Origin: a bacterium
GTDB lineage: Bacteria; Planctomycetota; Planctomycetia; Isosphaerales; Isosphaeraceae
Assembly (NCBI GenBank): GCA_016125085.1
Contig: WGMM01000002.1
Span: 1 to 64,000 of the forward strand
Length of the DNA: 64,000 nt
Direction of reading: 5' to 3'
Made by a program: the position numbers and the translations under genes. Within the stretch, counting starts at the first letter, position 1. Each line of letters opens with the position of its first letter. This document shows positions 1 through 8,793 of the stretch, piece by piece. Below the pieces are notes generated by a model that saw only the letters and a program-made list of their open reading frames with translations, had not been told where the DNA came from and searched no databases.

Positions 1-128
1 ACGGAACTGGACCAATATTTCGGACCGTACATCAAAACGGTCCAATGATCGAGGTCAGAATCGTGAATTCGACTATGGCTTGAAACAGTTGAGGAATCGA
101 ACTGTCAGGCTATCGATCGACCTTTTTT

Positions 129-701
129 GCCGCCCCGTCGACTTCTGACAATAGCTCAGCGAACCTGCTGGAGCAACGTTTCGAGGTTCAACGTCCGAAC
201 CAGGTCTGGCAGACCGACATCACCTATATTCAGACGAAAGAAGGCTATACGTACTTGTGGACGGTCGAGGATCTGTATTCTCGCCGAATCGTCGGCTGGG
301 CCACGGGCCGCAAGATCGACGCCGAACTGGCCCAGCGGGCCTTCCTGCAGGCGGTGGCGTTGCGATCGTCGCTGCAGGGCCTGATCGTGCACAGCGATCG
401 GGGGTCGCAATTTGCGTCATCGGCGTTCCGCGAAGGTCTGCGCCGGTGCGGCTGAGTGCAGAGCATGAGCCGCAAGGGGAATTGTTATGACAACGCTCCG
501 ATGGAGAGCTTTTTCCGCAGTTTCAAGGTGGAGGAGGCGTATCGGTGGGACTACGAGAGGCACGAGCAAGCGACGCGGGGCGTCACGGATTACATCGAGC
601 GGTTTTACAACCGCACGCGATTGCATTCGTCGCTGGGCTATCGGAGCCCGGTGGAATACGAGCGGCTGCGACTGTGGGAGGTGGAATGTCGAACGGGCTG
701 A
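129..701 (+). pseudogene. IS3-family transposase (OrfB) remnant with in-frame stop
   Basis: One reading frame carries the C-terminal catalytic half of an IS3/IS150-type DDE transposase (rve integrase core). The first Asp lies in VWQTDITYIQ (about nt 207-236), the second in IVHSDRGSQF (about 384-413), and the Glu in CYDNAPMESFF (about 483-515). The end, RLHSSLGYRSPVEYE, is also typical. A TGA at 453-455 interrupts the frame between the second Asp and the Glu, where relatives read CGLVQSMSRKG, so the change looks like a simple nonsense mutation. Nothing upstream of about nt 129 continues the HTH_21/OrfA part, so the 5' side is missing as well. I infer a dead IS copy. Programmed readthrough is very unlikely, because IS3 elements frameshift at the orfA/orfB junction rather than in the core. 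Confidence 0.9.
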
Positions 702-718
702 ACCTGGGTAGTGAAGGT

Positions 719-778
719 GCCGTGGCCGGTCGCTCACCCCGGCGCAGCTTTGCGGAGCGCATGGCGACCGGCCATGGC
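719..778. repeat. 15-bp inverted repeat near the IS/integrase junction
   Basis: Bases 719-733 and 764-778 are reverse complements at 14 of 15 positions (core GGCCGGTCGC / GCGACCGGCC), with a 30-nt spacer. The repeat overlaps the 3' end of the truncated integrase frame and lies just downstream of the IS3 transposase stop. It could be a transcription-stopping hairpin of the element or a remnant of a mobile-element end. No T-run follows it on either strand, so a simple intrinsic terminator is not favoured. Confidence 0.5.
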
Positions 779-1279
779 GCCGTTACGGACCAGGTTCTGG
801 AAAAAGGGAGGTGTCGAAAAGGCGGAAAAGCGATGACCGACAGAGTAGAGTGTCAACCAAGCAATTCGTAAGATTCCGTGTCTACATTTTGTGGGGAAGA
901 CCGCTTCCGAGGTTGGCTGGCCATTCTTGACGTAATAAGTCCTGGCGTGTTCGAAGTACCGAACCGCCAACTCCGTGATGGTCAGAACGCGATCTTCGCC
1001 TGATTCTTCCCGTTGCTTCCTGACGGTCGCCAGCCGCTTCGGCCTGGGCGTCTTCCGTCCGGTCTGAAGCCATTCCGAGACGACCCGTTCGTAATTCGCT
1101 TTGGACTCGGGGGAATCATACAGGCCGAGGTGAATCTCTCGACCGTTCAGGACGACCCGGGCATAGATTTTCTTATGGCGACGATACTTTGGAAATTTCA
1201 CGCCGAAGATCTCGATCGAATCCGAAACGGGGGAATCCCCCGATTTCGTTGCGGATTTCGATCGGAAATCGTTCGTCAA
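734..1279 (-). pseudogene. truncated tyrosine-recombinase (integrase) N-terminal fragment
   Basis: The first about 125 residues resemble the N-terminal arm and SAM-like core-binding start of tyrosine integrases found in planctomycetes: FPKYRRHKKIYARVVLNG, HLGLYDSPESKANYERVVS, then LTITELAVRYFEHARTYY. Similarity ends after GQPTSE (around nt 895). The remaining about 55 residues look unrelated and the frame stops at 734. The catalytic R...HxxR...Y domain is absent, so it cannot be an active recombinase. The apparent start is a TTG at 1279, only 43 bp from the 3' end of the tRNA-Ala on the same strand. That position is classical for an integrase of an element inserted at a tRNA. The IS3-like remnant next to it is a likely cause of the truncation (inference). 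Confidence 0.7.
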
Positions 1280-1321
1280 AGTTGCCTCGCAAGTCTATGG
1301 TGCATAAGACTTTTGAGTTAG

Positions 1322-1394
<73 letters not shown>

Positions 1395-1823
1395 TCACTG
1401 GTCAGTACAATCTATCGGATATTCCTCGCTTCGTCAAAAGGAAATTCCGCAGTTTTTCGCAAGTTCCTATGCAAAAGGCCCTTGCACTTGCAGATTCGCA
1501 AGGCTGCCGGTCGATGGCGCAATCGATTCCGGACATTTCGATCCGCTTGGTGTTGCGAATCGAAGCTCGAACTCTGTCGCGAATCTTGCCAGGAGTGCTC
1601 GATTCCTGAGAGTTTGGGACACACGCAGGCCGACGAAGACGTCCGCTTTTCGAGCCGTTTCCGACAAGGTGCTTCACAGTTGCAAGCATTCGTCTCCGAA
1701 ATTTCCTATACTGATTCTGAGCGAAATCGAGCGACCGGATGCGTCTGTTTCCTGCGATCGAACCGATTGCTGAAAATATGACGCAAGGGCTGAATGAGTT
1801 GAGCCTTGAGAGGTGATTGCGGC
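1395..1823. other. intergenic region, no gene recognised
   Basis: About 430 bp between the tRNA-Ala 5' end and the nucleotidyltransferase start. No frame has a recognisable protein or a convincing start site. The region should hold promoters for the tRNA (minus) and for the nucleotide-sugar operon (plus), but I see no clear -35/-10 pair. Confidence 0.4.
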
Positions 1824-2792
1824 ATGAACGTGACGACGGCGGTGATCACTGCGGCGGGCCGAGGCGCGAGACAGTACCCTGCGGCAGATACGGTTCAGAA
1901 GGCGATGATACCGCTGGTTGACCGGGACGGTGCCACGAAGCCTGTTCTCCAGATTATCGCCGAAGAAGCGATGGATTCCGGCGTCGAACGTATCTGCGTC
2001 GTATCAGCTCCCGGCGACGAGGCGATCTATCGCCGCCAGTTTCAGGCCTACGCTGACATGGTCCGCGGCGGGTTCCCGGACGAACCCTGGGCCGTCGATC
2101 AGGCCGCACGCATGGAAGAACTCCAGGACCGCCTCACGTTCGCCGTTCAGGAGGCACCTCTGGGATATGGCCATTCCGTCTGGTGCGCCCGTAAAGTCAT
2201 TGGCGACAACCCATTCCTCCTGCTGCTCGGCGATCATCTTTACATTTCGGCCGAATCCCGCCGATGTGCGCGACAGGTGATCGACGCGGCGAAGGCACTC
2301 GGCTCGTCCGTTTCGGCCGTTCAGCCCACGCGCGAACACCTGATCCACCAATACGGGACGGTCGCAGGCAAACGGCGTTCGGATCGATCGGATCTGTACG
2401 AGATTCAGGAGATCATCGAAAAACCCGATCCGACGACGGCAGAACTGCGGCTTACGGTGCCGGGCCTGCGAGCAGGGCATTATCTATGCTTCTTCGGAAT
2501 CCACGCATTCACTCCAGCCATTTTCGAGATACTCGACGAGGTGATCCGCGAAGGCGCGAGAGAGAATGGCCAGTTCGCCCTGACGACGGCCCTGAACCGG
2601 CTGGTTCGGCGTGAGCCTTATCACGCACTCGAAACTCGAGGCATCCGCCACAATCTGGGCGTGAAGTTCGGTGTCGTCGAGGCGCAGATCGCCCTGGCCC
2701 TGGCGGGCGAAGGGCGTGAGCACATGCTCGGCCTGCTGGTCAACACCTTCGCGCGGCTCGAAAAGACTCGCAGTCAGGGCGAAAGCGGTTGA
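1824..2792 (+). CDS. GalU-like sugar-1-phosphate nucleotidyltransferase
   Basis: A 322-residue GT-A-fold nucleotidyltransferase, probably forming UDP- (or dTDP-) sugar from NTP and sugar-1-phosphate in the cytoplasm. The N-terminus has VITAAGRGARQYP followed by QKAMIPLVD, the nucleotide-binding loop and downstream Lys of the GalU/RfbA superfamily. FLLLLGDHLY supplies the metal-binding Asp, and EIIEKPDP the sugar-phosphate region. I chose ATG 1824 because AGAGGTGA lies 8 nt upstream; an in-frame TTG at 1806 has no such site. The next gene begins 64 bp downstream on the same strand and also contains a uridylyltransferase domain, so the locus has two nucleotidyltransferases. The family is sure. 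The sugar and the nucleotide are not. Confidence 0.85.
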   Translation: MNVTTAVITAAGRGARQYPAADTVQKAMIPLVDRDGATKPVLQIIAEEAMDSGVERICVVSAPGDEAIYRRQFQAYADMVRGGFPDEPWAVDQAARMEELQDRLTFAVQEAPLGYGHSVWCARKVIGDNPFLLLLGDHLYISAESRRCARQVIDAAKALGSSVSAVQPTREHLIHQYGTVAGKRRSDRSDLYEIQEIIEKPDPTTAELRLTVPGLRAGHYLCFFGIHAFTPAIFEILDEVIREGARENGQFALTTALNRLVRREPYHALETRGIRHNLGVKFGVVEAQIALALAGEGREHMLGLLVNTFARLEKTRSQGESG

Positions 2793-2856
2793 CGCTCATT
2801 CGGTTTCCCCGTCAAGCCTTGATCTCCATTCACCGTTCGAGCCCGACGCCCAGACC

Positions 2857-5800
2857 ATGTCACCTACTCTGATCGATATCGTCACCAGCGCATCGGCCGA
2901 AATCCGCGACCTGCCTGCTGTCGAAACCGCTCGCGATCTGCCGCTGCCCGAGCTGTTCCGCCAGATCGCCGATCTCGAACGATTTCGTCTCGAAACTTCG
3001 AACTTGTATCACCGCGTTCGTGCGGCCGTGATCCTGCACGCGATCCACCGGTTCGTGCTGCAGGAGCACTCGGATGTACCCAGCGACGGCCGGATCGACG
3101 AACGTGCATTCAAGGATCTGCTCAACCGCAAATTCGAAGACTCCATCGCCCGGTGGAATGCGCTTGTCGTCCAGAATGGACTCGATCGTACCACGGCGAG
3201 TTGCCTGGCCACGGCTTATGAGCAGACGGCATTCGCGACTCTGGCGGACCAGGTGCGAAGGTCCGTGCGTCAGTGTGCAGGCAACCGGTGGATGTTCCGC
3301 GTCGGTTGTGCGGAAGAGCACCCGCTGAAGCTGCGCCGGGAGCTGATCGAACGGGACGCCGCGACCGGTCTTTTCCCGATTCTGACGGAACGCACGCCGG
3401 TGCGCATGGATCTCTCCCACAGCGGCTGGTCGGACATTTTCTTCCTGGGCATGGATTATCCGGAAGGTGCCCGGGTGCTCAACATTTCCGTCGATCTGGG
3501 CGTTCACGGGCGTGACGCCGTGCCACGTCCGCCGATCGAGACCCGCCTTCGGGTGATCGACGAACCGGTTCTGCGATTGACGAGCGTGGATCTGGGCGAC
3601 ACGAAGGACGTCACTACGCTCGAAGAACTCTTCAACTTCGGCAACGATTACCTGGGCCTGGTCAAAGCCGGCGTGATCGCTTCCGGCCTGGTGCCCGCTT
3701 CGCTCGAAGGCACGTCCGAATCGCTCGCCGACGTGCTCGGCCGGGTCGTTCGGCCGGGCATGGGCCTGGAAGTCGTCAGCAAGGTGAACGATATTCCCAA
3801 GGGCTCGCGGCTGGCCGTTTCGACCAATCTTCTTGCGTCGATCATCAGCGTGCTGATGCGAGCGACCAGGCAGGCGAAGTCACTGACGGGCGGCCTGGAA
3901 ATCGAGGAAGCCCGCGTCGTCGTCGCTCGGGCTATTCTGGGCGAGTGGCTGGGCGGCTCGGGTGGCGGCTGGCAGGATTCCGGCGGCGTGTTTCCCGGCG
4001 TGAAAGTGATCGAAGGGGCCCCTGCCCAGCCTGGTGACCCCGAATGGCAGATCAGCCGGGGCCGACTTCTGCCCCGGCACAAGCTTCTCGACGAAAAGGA
4101 ACTTGGCCCGGAGGTCGCCGCGGCACTGGCGGACAAGCTTTCGAAAGGCCTGATCCTGATCCACGGCGGCATGGCCCAGAATGTTGGCCCGATCTTGAAC
4201 ATGGTGACGGAGAAGTACCTTCTGCGGAGCCGACGGGAATCGGCAGCCCGACAGGAGAGCCTGGCGATTTTCGAACGGATCGTCGCCGCCATACGCTCCG
4301 CCGACGTGCGGGCTTTGGCCGGCCTCACCGACCGCCACTTCCACGGCCCGCTGAAGACGATGATCCCCTGGGTCTCGAACCGGCTCACCGAGACCGTCAT
4401 CGAACGCATGAAGGCCCGTTACGGCGACAAGTTCTGGGGCTTCCTCATGCTCGGCGGCATGTCGGGCGGCGGCATGGGGCTTTTCGTCGATCCGGAAATC
4501 GGGCCGCATATCCGCGGCGAGGTGCTCGAGCTGATCCGGACTGCGAAAGCGGAGCTGGACGACGCCCTGCCCTTCGCCATGGAACCGGTCGTTTACGACT
4601 TCCGCATCAACGATCGCGGTACTTTCGCCGATCTGGCCAGTGGCTCCAGTGCCGTCATGCCCGAGAGTTATCTGAGCCTCTCGATCGCCCGCATGAATCC
4701 GGCCGAGAGCGACGGGTGGGCGAATTCCCGGCGGGCTGAGATGTACAGGTTCGCATCCGATATTTCGGGCCGGCCGGATCAGATCGAAGTCTTGAAAACC
4801 CTTGTCGGCAGAATCTTCCCGCTCGACCAGGGCAGCATCAAGCCGAACGCCATGGAATGGGAAGCCGAGGCCGCCCGCATTCGCGAACACTACGGCTTCG
4901 ACCCGATCCAGCACGCCCGCAACCGGGAAGACCTTTTGCGGGGGCGCATCGGCCTGGCACGCAACCGGCTGCCGAACTCGGTCGAAGTCACGGATGTCAG
5001 GGATCAGGATGTCGTCGACACCCGAATTTCGCCTGTCGGAGATCGCGCGAAACCGGCATCCCTCAATAGCGCAAGCCTGGCCCCGTTCGGGCAGGTCGCC
5101 GTCGTCAGCCTTGCAGCCGGTGTCGGCAGCCGCTGGACGACCGGAGCTGGCGTCGTGAAGGCCGTCAATCCTTTCGTCCCGATTGGCGACCGTCACCGCA
5201 GCTTCCTGGAAATCCATTTCGCCAAGACCAGGCGCAGCCAGAAAACTCTCGGCACGAAGATCCCGCACATCGTCACGACCAGCTACCTGACCAAGGACGC
5301 CGTGCACAGGCACTGGAGCCGGTGGCGGCAGGAATGGTCCGACCTTTCCGTTTACGTTTCCGAGGGGCGTTCGATCGCCCAGCGACTTGTGCCGACCCGG
5401 CGAGATCTTTCGTTCCTCTGGGAAGAATCGCCCCAGGCCCTTCTCGACGAAAACAAGCAGAAAGTCCGTGAAGCGGGGCGGCGTGCGATTCTGAACTGGG
5501 CGTCATCGGTCGGTGAGGCCACCGACTATGTCGACAACGTCCCCTCGCAGCGGTTTCACCCGCCCGGGCACTTTTACGAAGTTCCGAACCTGATGAGCAG
5601 CGGCACGCTCGGCAAGGTTTTGCGTGATTGCCCGGATGTCCGCTGGCTGATGATTCACAATATCGATACCCTCGGCGCGACTGTCGACCCGGAAATCCTC
5701 AGCAGGGTCGCTGAACGTGGCGCCGTGGCCAGTTTCGAAGTGATCAGCAAGCGGGTCGAGGATCACGGAGGCGGCCTGGCTCGCGTAGGTGGCCAAACCC

Positions 5801-6237
5801 GGCTACTGGAAGGGCTGGCTCAGCCCCGCGAAGAAACCGACTATATGTTGCGTTATTACAACACTCTCACGACCTGGCTCGATCTGGACAAATGGCTCGA
5901 GGCACTCGGACTGACCCGGCAGGACATCGTCGAAGACCGGCGAGATCTCATCGACGCCGCCGTGCGGGAACTCGCCGCCCGGTTGCCCGTCTACGTCACG
6001 ATCAAGGACGTGAAACGCCGCTGGGGATTCGGTCAGGAGGACGTCTTTCCCGTCGCCCAGCTCGAGCGCCTGTGGGGAGACATTTCGGGACTGGAAGATC
6101 TGTCGAGGGCATTTCTCGTCGTCGACAGGTTCCGCGGCCAGCAACTCAAGGACCCGGCACAACTCGACGGCTGGGCCAACGACGGCGGGCTTCGATTCGT
6201 CACCTCGCTTTGCGATTTCGGATCCGATTTGTCATAG
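2857..6237 (+). CDS. bifunctional GHMP-type sugar kinase / UDPGP-type uridylyltransferase
   Basis: An 1126-residue fusion. Residues about 180-560 look like a GHMP sugar kinase of the fucokinase/NahK type: RMDLSHSGWSDIFFLG (184) matches the GGWxDTPP-like substrate loop, IPKGSRLAVSTN (about 313) the phosphate-binding motif 2, and GGWQDSGGVFPG (about 368) the segment after it. LGGMSGGGMGLF (about 533) is motif 3. Residues about 740-1126 carry a UDP-sugar pyrophosphorylase (UDPGP) domain beginning VSLAAGVGSRWTTGAG, with VTTSYLT further on. The inferred role is sugar to sugar-1-phosphate to UDP-sugar. FKP-type enzymes fuse the same activities in the opposite order. I chose ATG 2857 because homology begins there; an upstream extension to 2671 overlaps the previous gene. 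Substrate unknown. Confidence 0.75.
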   Translation: MSPTLIDIVTSASAEIRDLPAVETARDLPLPELFRQIADLERFRLETSNLYHRVRAAVILHAIHRFVLQEHSDVPSDGRIDERAFKDLLNRKFEDSIARWNALVVQNGLDRTTASCLATAYEQTAFATLADQVRRSVRQCAGNRWMFRVGCAEEHPLKLRRELIERDAATGLFPILTERTPVRMDLSHSGWSDIFFLGMDYPEGARVLNISVDLGVHGRDAVPRPPIETRLRVIDEPVLRLTSVDLGDTKDVTTLEELFNFGNDYLGLVKAGVIASGLVPASLEGTSESLADVLGRVVRPGMGLEVVSKVNDIPKGSRLAVSTNLLASIISVLMRATRQAKSLTGGLEIEEARVVVARAILGEWLGGSGGGWQDSGGVFPGVKVIEGAPAQPGDPEWQISRGRLLPRHKLLDEKELGPEVAAALADKLSKGLILIHGGMAQNVGPILNMVTEKYLLRSRRESAARQESLAIFERIVAAIRSADVRALAGLTDRHFHGPLKTMIPWVSNRLTETVIERMKARYGDKFWGFLMLGGMSGGGMGLFVDPEIGPHIRGEVLELIRTAKAELDDALPFAMEPVVYDFRINDRGTFADLASGSSAVMPESYLSLSIARMNPAESDGWANSRRAEMYRFASDISGRPDQIEVLKTLVGRIFPLDQGSIKPNAMEWEAEAARIREHYGFDPIQHARNREDLLRGRIGLARNRLPNSVEVTDVRDQDVVDTRISPVGDRAKPASLNSASLAPFGQVAVVSLAAGVGSRWTTGAGVVKAVNPFVPIGDRHRSFLEIHFAKTRRSQKTLGTKIPHIVTTSYLTKDAVHRHWSRWRQEWSDLSVYVSEGRSIAQRLVPTRRDLSFLWEESPQALLDENKQKVREAGRRAILNWASSVGEATDYVDNVPSQRFHPPGHFYEVPNLMSSGTLGKVLRDCPDVRWLMIHNIDTLGATVDPEILSRVAERGAVASFEVISKRVEDHGGGLARVGGQTRLLEGLAQPREETDYMLRYYNTLTTWLDLDKWLEALGLTRQDIVEDRRDLIDAAVRELAARLPVYVTIKDVKRRWGFGQEDVFPVAQLERLWGDISGLEDLSRAFLVVDRFRGQQLKDPAQLDGWANDGGLRFVTSLCDFGSDLS

Positions 6238-6311
6238 TGTCATGATCGATGTACTGGTACCGCAAACGTGCCTGGAAATTCGTCTTCAGTATTCGACAGG
6301 ATCATTCGAAC

Positions 6312-7259
6312 GTGAGCGTCAAGACCCCTTTGGTATTGGTCACGGGCGGGGCTGGTTTCATCGGTTCCCATTTGGTTCGTGCCTTGCTGAACCGATCGTA
6401 TCGTGTTCGGGTTCTCGATAATCTGAGCACCGGCAAGGCTGAGAACCTGGACGAAGTTCTCTCGCATGTCGAGTTCCTCCGGGGTGACGCCGCCGATTAC
6501 GATATTGCCTCAACGGCTGTCGCGGGTGTGGATTACGTGCTCCACCAGGCGGCGATTCCTTCCGTTCCACGCTCCGTGAAGGAACCGCTCGACGCCCACC
6601 GCAGCGGCCCGACGGCGACACTGAACGTTCTTGAAGCCTCCCGAGCGACCGGGACGGTCAAACGGGTCGTATTCGCCGCCTCCAGCTCGGCTTACGGCGA
6701 TACCGTCGAACTGCCCAAGCATGAAGCCATGCCGCCGAACCCCCTGAGCCCCTACGCCGCTTCGAAAGTCGCGGGCGAAATGTACGTCCGCTGCTACGGC
6801 AAAACCATGGGGCTGGACACCGTCTCCCTGCGTTACTTCAACATATTCGGCCCACGACAGGACCCCAACAGCCCCTATAGCGGCGTGATCGCCCGTTTCG
6901 TACGCGGCATGTCCGAAGGAGTCCGCCCGACGATCTTCGGCGATGGAACACAATCCCGGGATTTCACTTACGTCGACAACGCCGTCGCCGCCAATCTTGC
7001 CGCCATGCTTCACCCCGAACCGCTTATGGGTACCGTGTTCAACGTCGGTACGGGCCAGAGAATCGACCTCGTCCGCCTGGTCGATACACTCAACTTGATC
7101 CTGAAACGGGACCTTAAACCGATTTTCGCAGACGAGCGCGCGGGCGATGTCAAGCATTCCCAGGCATGCCTGAAACGCATCGGTTCGGTGCTGGGCTATC
7201 GGCCTGAAGTCGATTTCGAAGAAGGCCTGCGGCGCACCGTCGAAGCCGAAATTCACTGA
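6312..7259 (+). CDS. NAD-dependent epimerase/dehydratase (UDP-sugar 4-epimerase type)
   Basis: An extended short-chain dehydrogenase. VLVTGGAGFIGSHLV at the N-terminus is the Rossmann GxxGxxG, SSSAYG supplies the catalytic Ser, and YAASK the Tyr/Lys pair. RYFNIFGPRQDP and GDGTQSRDFTYV are typical of the UDP-Glc(NAc)/GlcA 4-epimerase group (GalE/WbpP-like). About 315 residues, which is normal for the family. GTG 6312 begins immediately before the fold; an in-frame ATG at 6249 would add 21 residues without homology. It lies 74 bp after the kinase/uridylyltransferase gene, so it probably acts on that UDP-sugar. Exact substrate not assignable. Confidence 0.85.
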   Translation: MSVKTPLVLVTGGAGFIGSHLVRALLNRSYRVRVLDNLSTGKAENLDEVLSHVEFLRGDAADYDIASTAVAGVDYVLHQAAIPSVPRSVKEPLDAHRSGPTATLNVLEASRATGTVKRVVFAASSSAYGDTVELPKHEAMPPNPLSPYAASKVAGEMYVRCYGKTMGLDTVSLRYFNIFGPRQDPNSPYSGVIARFVRGMSEGVRPTIFGDGTQSRDFTYVDNAVAANLAAMLHPEPLMGTVFNVGTGQRIDLVRLVDTLNLILKRDLKPIFADERAGDVKHSQACLKRIGSVLGYRPEVDFEEGLRRTVEAEIH

Positions 7260-7418
7260 TTTTTTTCGGTCAATTTCCTCAGCCTCGCCCGCCTTCGAGG
7301 CAGAATGGAGAAACTCTGCCGCCGAGCGACTCACTGGACGACCGCACTTCCATGGTGTATGACAAAGTGACGCATTTGTTCGTCAGTCGCACCATGGCCG
7401 CGGCACCGGGATTCGAAA

Positions 7419-8741
7419 ATGGGCTGGATCGCAATCAAGATGCTGACGGGCGACCGGGCCAAGTTCGCCGGCATCGTCTTCGGCGTCGCTTTCGCCGCGG
7501 CCCTGATCATGCAGCAGGGCTCCATCTTCTGGGGCCTTATGTTGCGAACCAGCGCCCAGATTTATGACCTCAGAGGTGCCGACCTCTGGGTGATGGATCC
7601 GTCGGTCACATTTATCGATGACGTCAAACCGATGCTCGAAAGGCAGTTGGGCATCGTCCGCGGCGTCGAGGGCATCGAATGGGCCGTGCCTCTGTACAAA
7701 GGCATGGCCCGGGCAAAGTTATCGTTCAAGGACAAAGCCACAGGCAAGCGGGTGGACGTGATCGAGCAGGTGATTCTGATCGGTCTCGACGATTACTCTT
7801 TCGTCGGCGAACCGGCCAGCATGTTTACGGGCGATATCGAAGACTTGCGCCGGCCCCATTCCGTGATCGTCGATCGAGTCGGCCTGCGCAAACTGTTCCC
7901 CCGCCAGGGCCTGAACATGATCGAAAGCCCCGAAGCCCTGAAAACGGCGTTAAGTCAGGCGACCGGCCGGAATCGAGCCGCAGTCGCGATGAAAGCGGCC
8001 GGTAGACCGACCGCTATCGAGCCGCCGACTACTGCACCGGTTCTGCCTGAGCTTGAGGATCAGGGCACGCCGGTACTCTTCGAGATGGAAATGAACGAGC
8101 GGCGGGCCGAAGTCGTTGGGATCTGCAACGCGACTCGGACGTTCCAGTCCAATGCCATTCTCTACACCACGTTCAGCCGGGCCAAGGAATTCGTGCCCCG
8201 TGAGCGCAAGCTCCTCAGTTACGTGCTCGTGAAGGTGCAGCCGGGGCAAAGCGTGGACGCTGTCGCCGCCCGGATCAAAAGCCAGACAGGCCTGGCCGCA
8301 TTGACGACCGACCAGTTCGTCGAGAAGACGATCAACTACTATCTTCGCTTCACCGGCATTCCCATCAACTTCATGACGACCGTCATCCTCGGCTTCTTCG
8401 TCGGCACGGCAATCGCCGGGCAGATGTTCTATTCGTTCACGCTCGAGAACATCCGCCAGTTCGGGGCCCTCAAGGCCATGGGCGTCGGCAATCTCAAGAT
8501 CGTCGGAATGGTCCTTCTGCAGGCGGGGCTCGTCGGGTTTCTGGGATACGGCCTGGGGGTCGGCGGTGCGACGTTGTTCGGAATGGCGAATCGGGGTGCG
8601 AATTCGGAGCTGGCCTTCTACACCCACTGGTATCTGCTCGTGCTCGACGCCACGGCAATCGCCGTGATCTGCGTGCTGGCGAGCCTGTTGAGTATCCTCA
8701 AAGTCGTCCTTCTCGAACCCGCGATCGTGTTCCGCGGCTGA
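7419..8741 (+). CDS. ABC transporter permease, DevC/MacB (FtsX-like) type
   Basis: A 440-residue inner-membrane permease. There is one N-terminal membrane segment (about residues 14-36, FAGIVFGVAFAAALIMQQG), a large periplasmic domain beginning LRGADLWVMDPS, and three C-terminal segments (about 318-345, 365-390 and 405-430). This is the topology of the FtsX/MacB superfamily, and the sequence around MLTGDRAKFAGIVFG resembles DevC of cyanobacterial heterocyst glycolipid exporters. It is followed by an ABC ATPase (52 bp) and a membrane fusion protein (54 bp), forming a complete three-gene exporter operon apart from an outer-membrane factor. Substrate unknown; lipids or small amphiphiles are exported by relatives. 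Confidence 0.85.
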   Translation: MGWIAIKMLTGDRAKFAGIVFGVAFAAALIMQQGSIFWGLMLRTSAQIYDLRGADLWVMDPSVTFIDDVKPMLERQLGIVRGVEGIEWAVPLYKGMARAKLSFKDKATGKRVDVIEQVILIGLDDYSFVGEPASMFTGDIEDLRRPHSVIVDRVGLRKLFPRQGLNMIESPEALKTALSQATGRNRAAVAMKAAGRPTAIEPPTTAPVLPELEDQGTPVLFEMEMNERRAEVVGICNATRTFQSNAILYTTFSRAKEFVPRERKLLSYVLVKVQPGQSVDAVAARIKSQTGLAALTTDQFVEKTINYYLRFTGIPINFMTTVILGFFVGTAIAGQMFYSFTLENIRQFGALKAMGVGNLKIVGMVLLQAGLVGFLGYGLGVGGATLFGMANRGANSELAFYTHWYLLVLDATAIAVICVLASLLSILKVVLLEPAIVFRG

Positions 8742-8793
8742 TTCGTCGCTTTCGCTTCAGGGAATATGCCGAAATCGGATCCGGAGTCGATCG

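Noticed and set aside
719..778. Integron attC-like site
   Set aside because: The arms form a simple inverted repeat, but there is no R-box core (GTTRRRY) or integron integrase nearby.
3880..5313. 477-codon minus-strand open frame inside the kinase-uridylyltransferase gene
   Set aside because: Antisense shadow without recognisable domains; the plus frame holds GHMP and UDPGP motifs.
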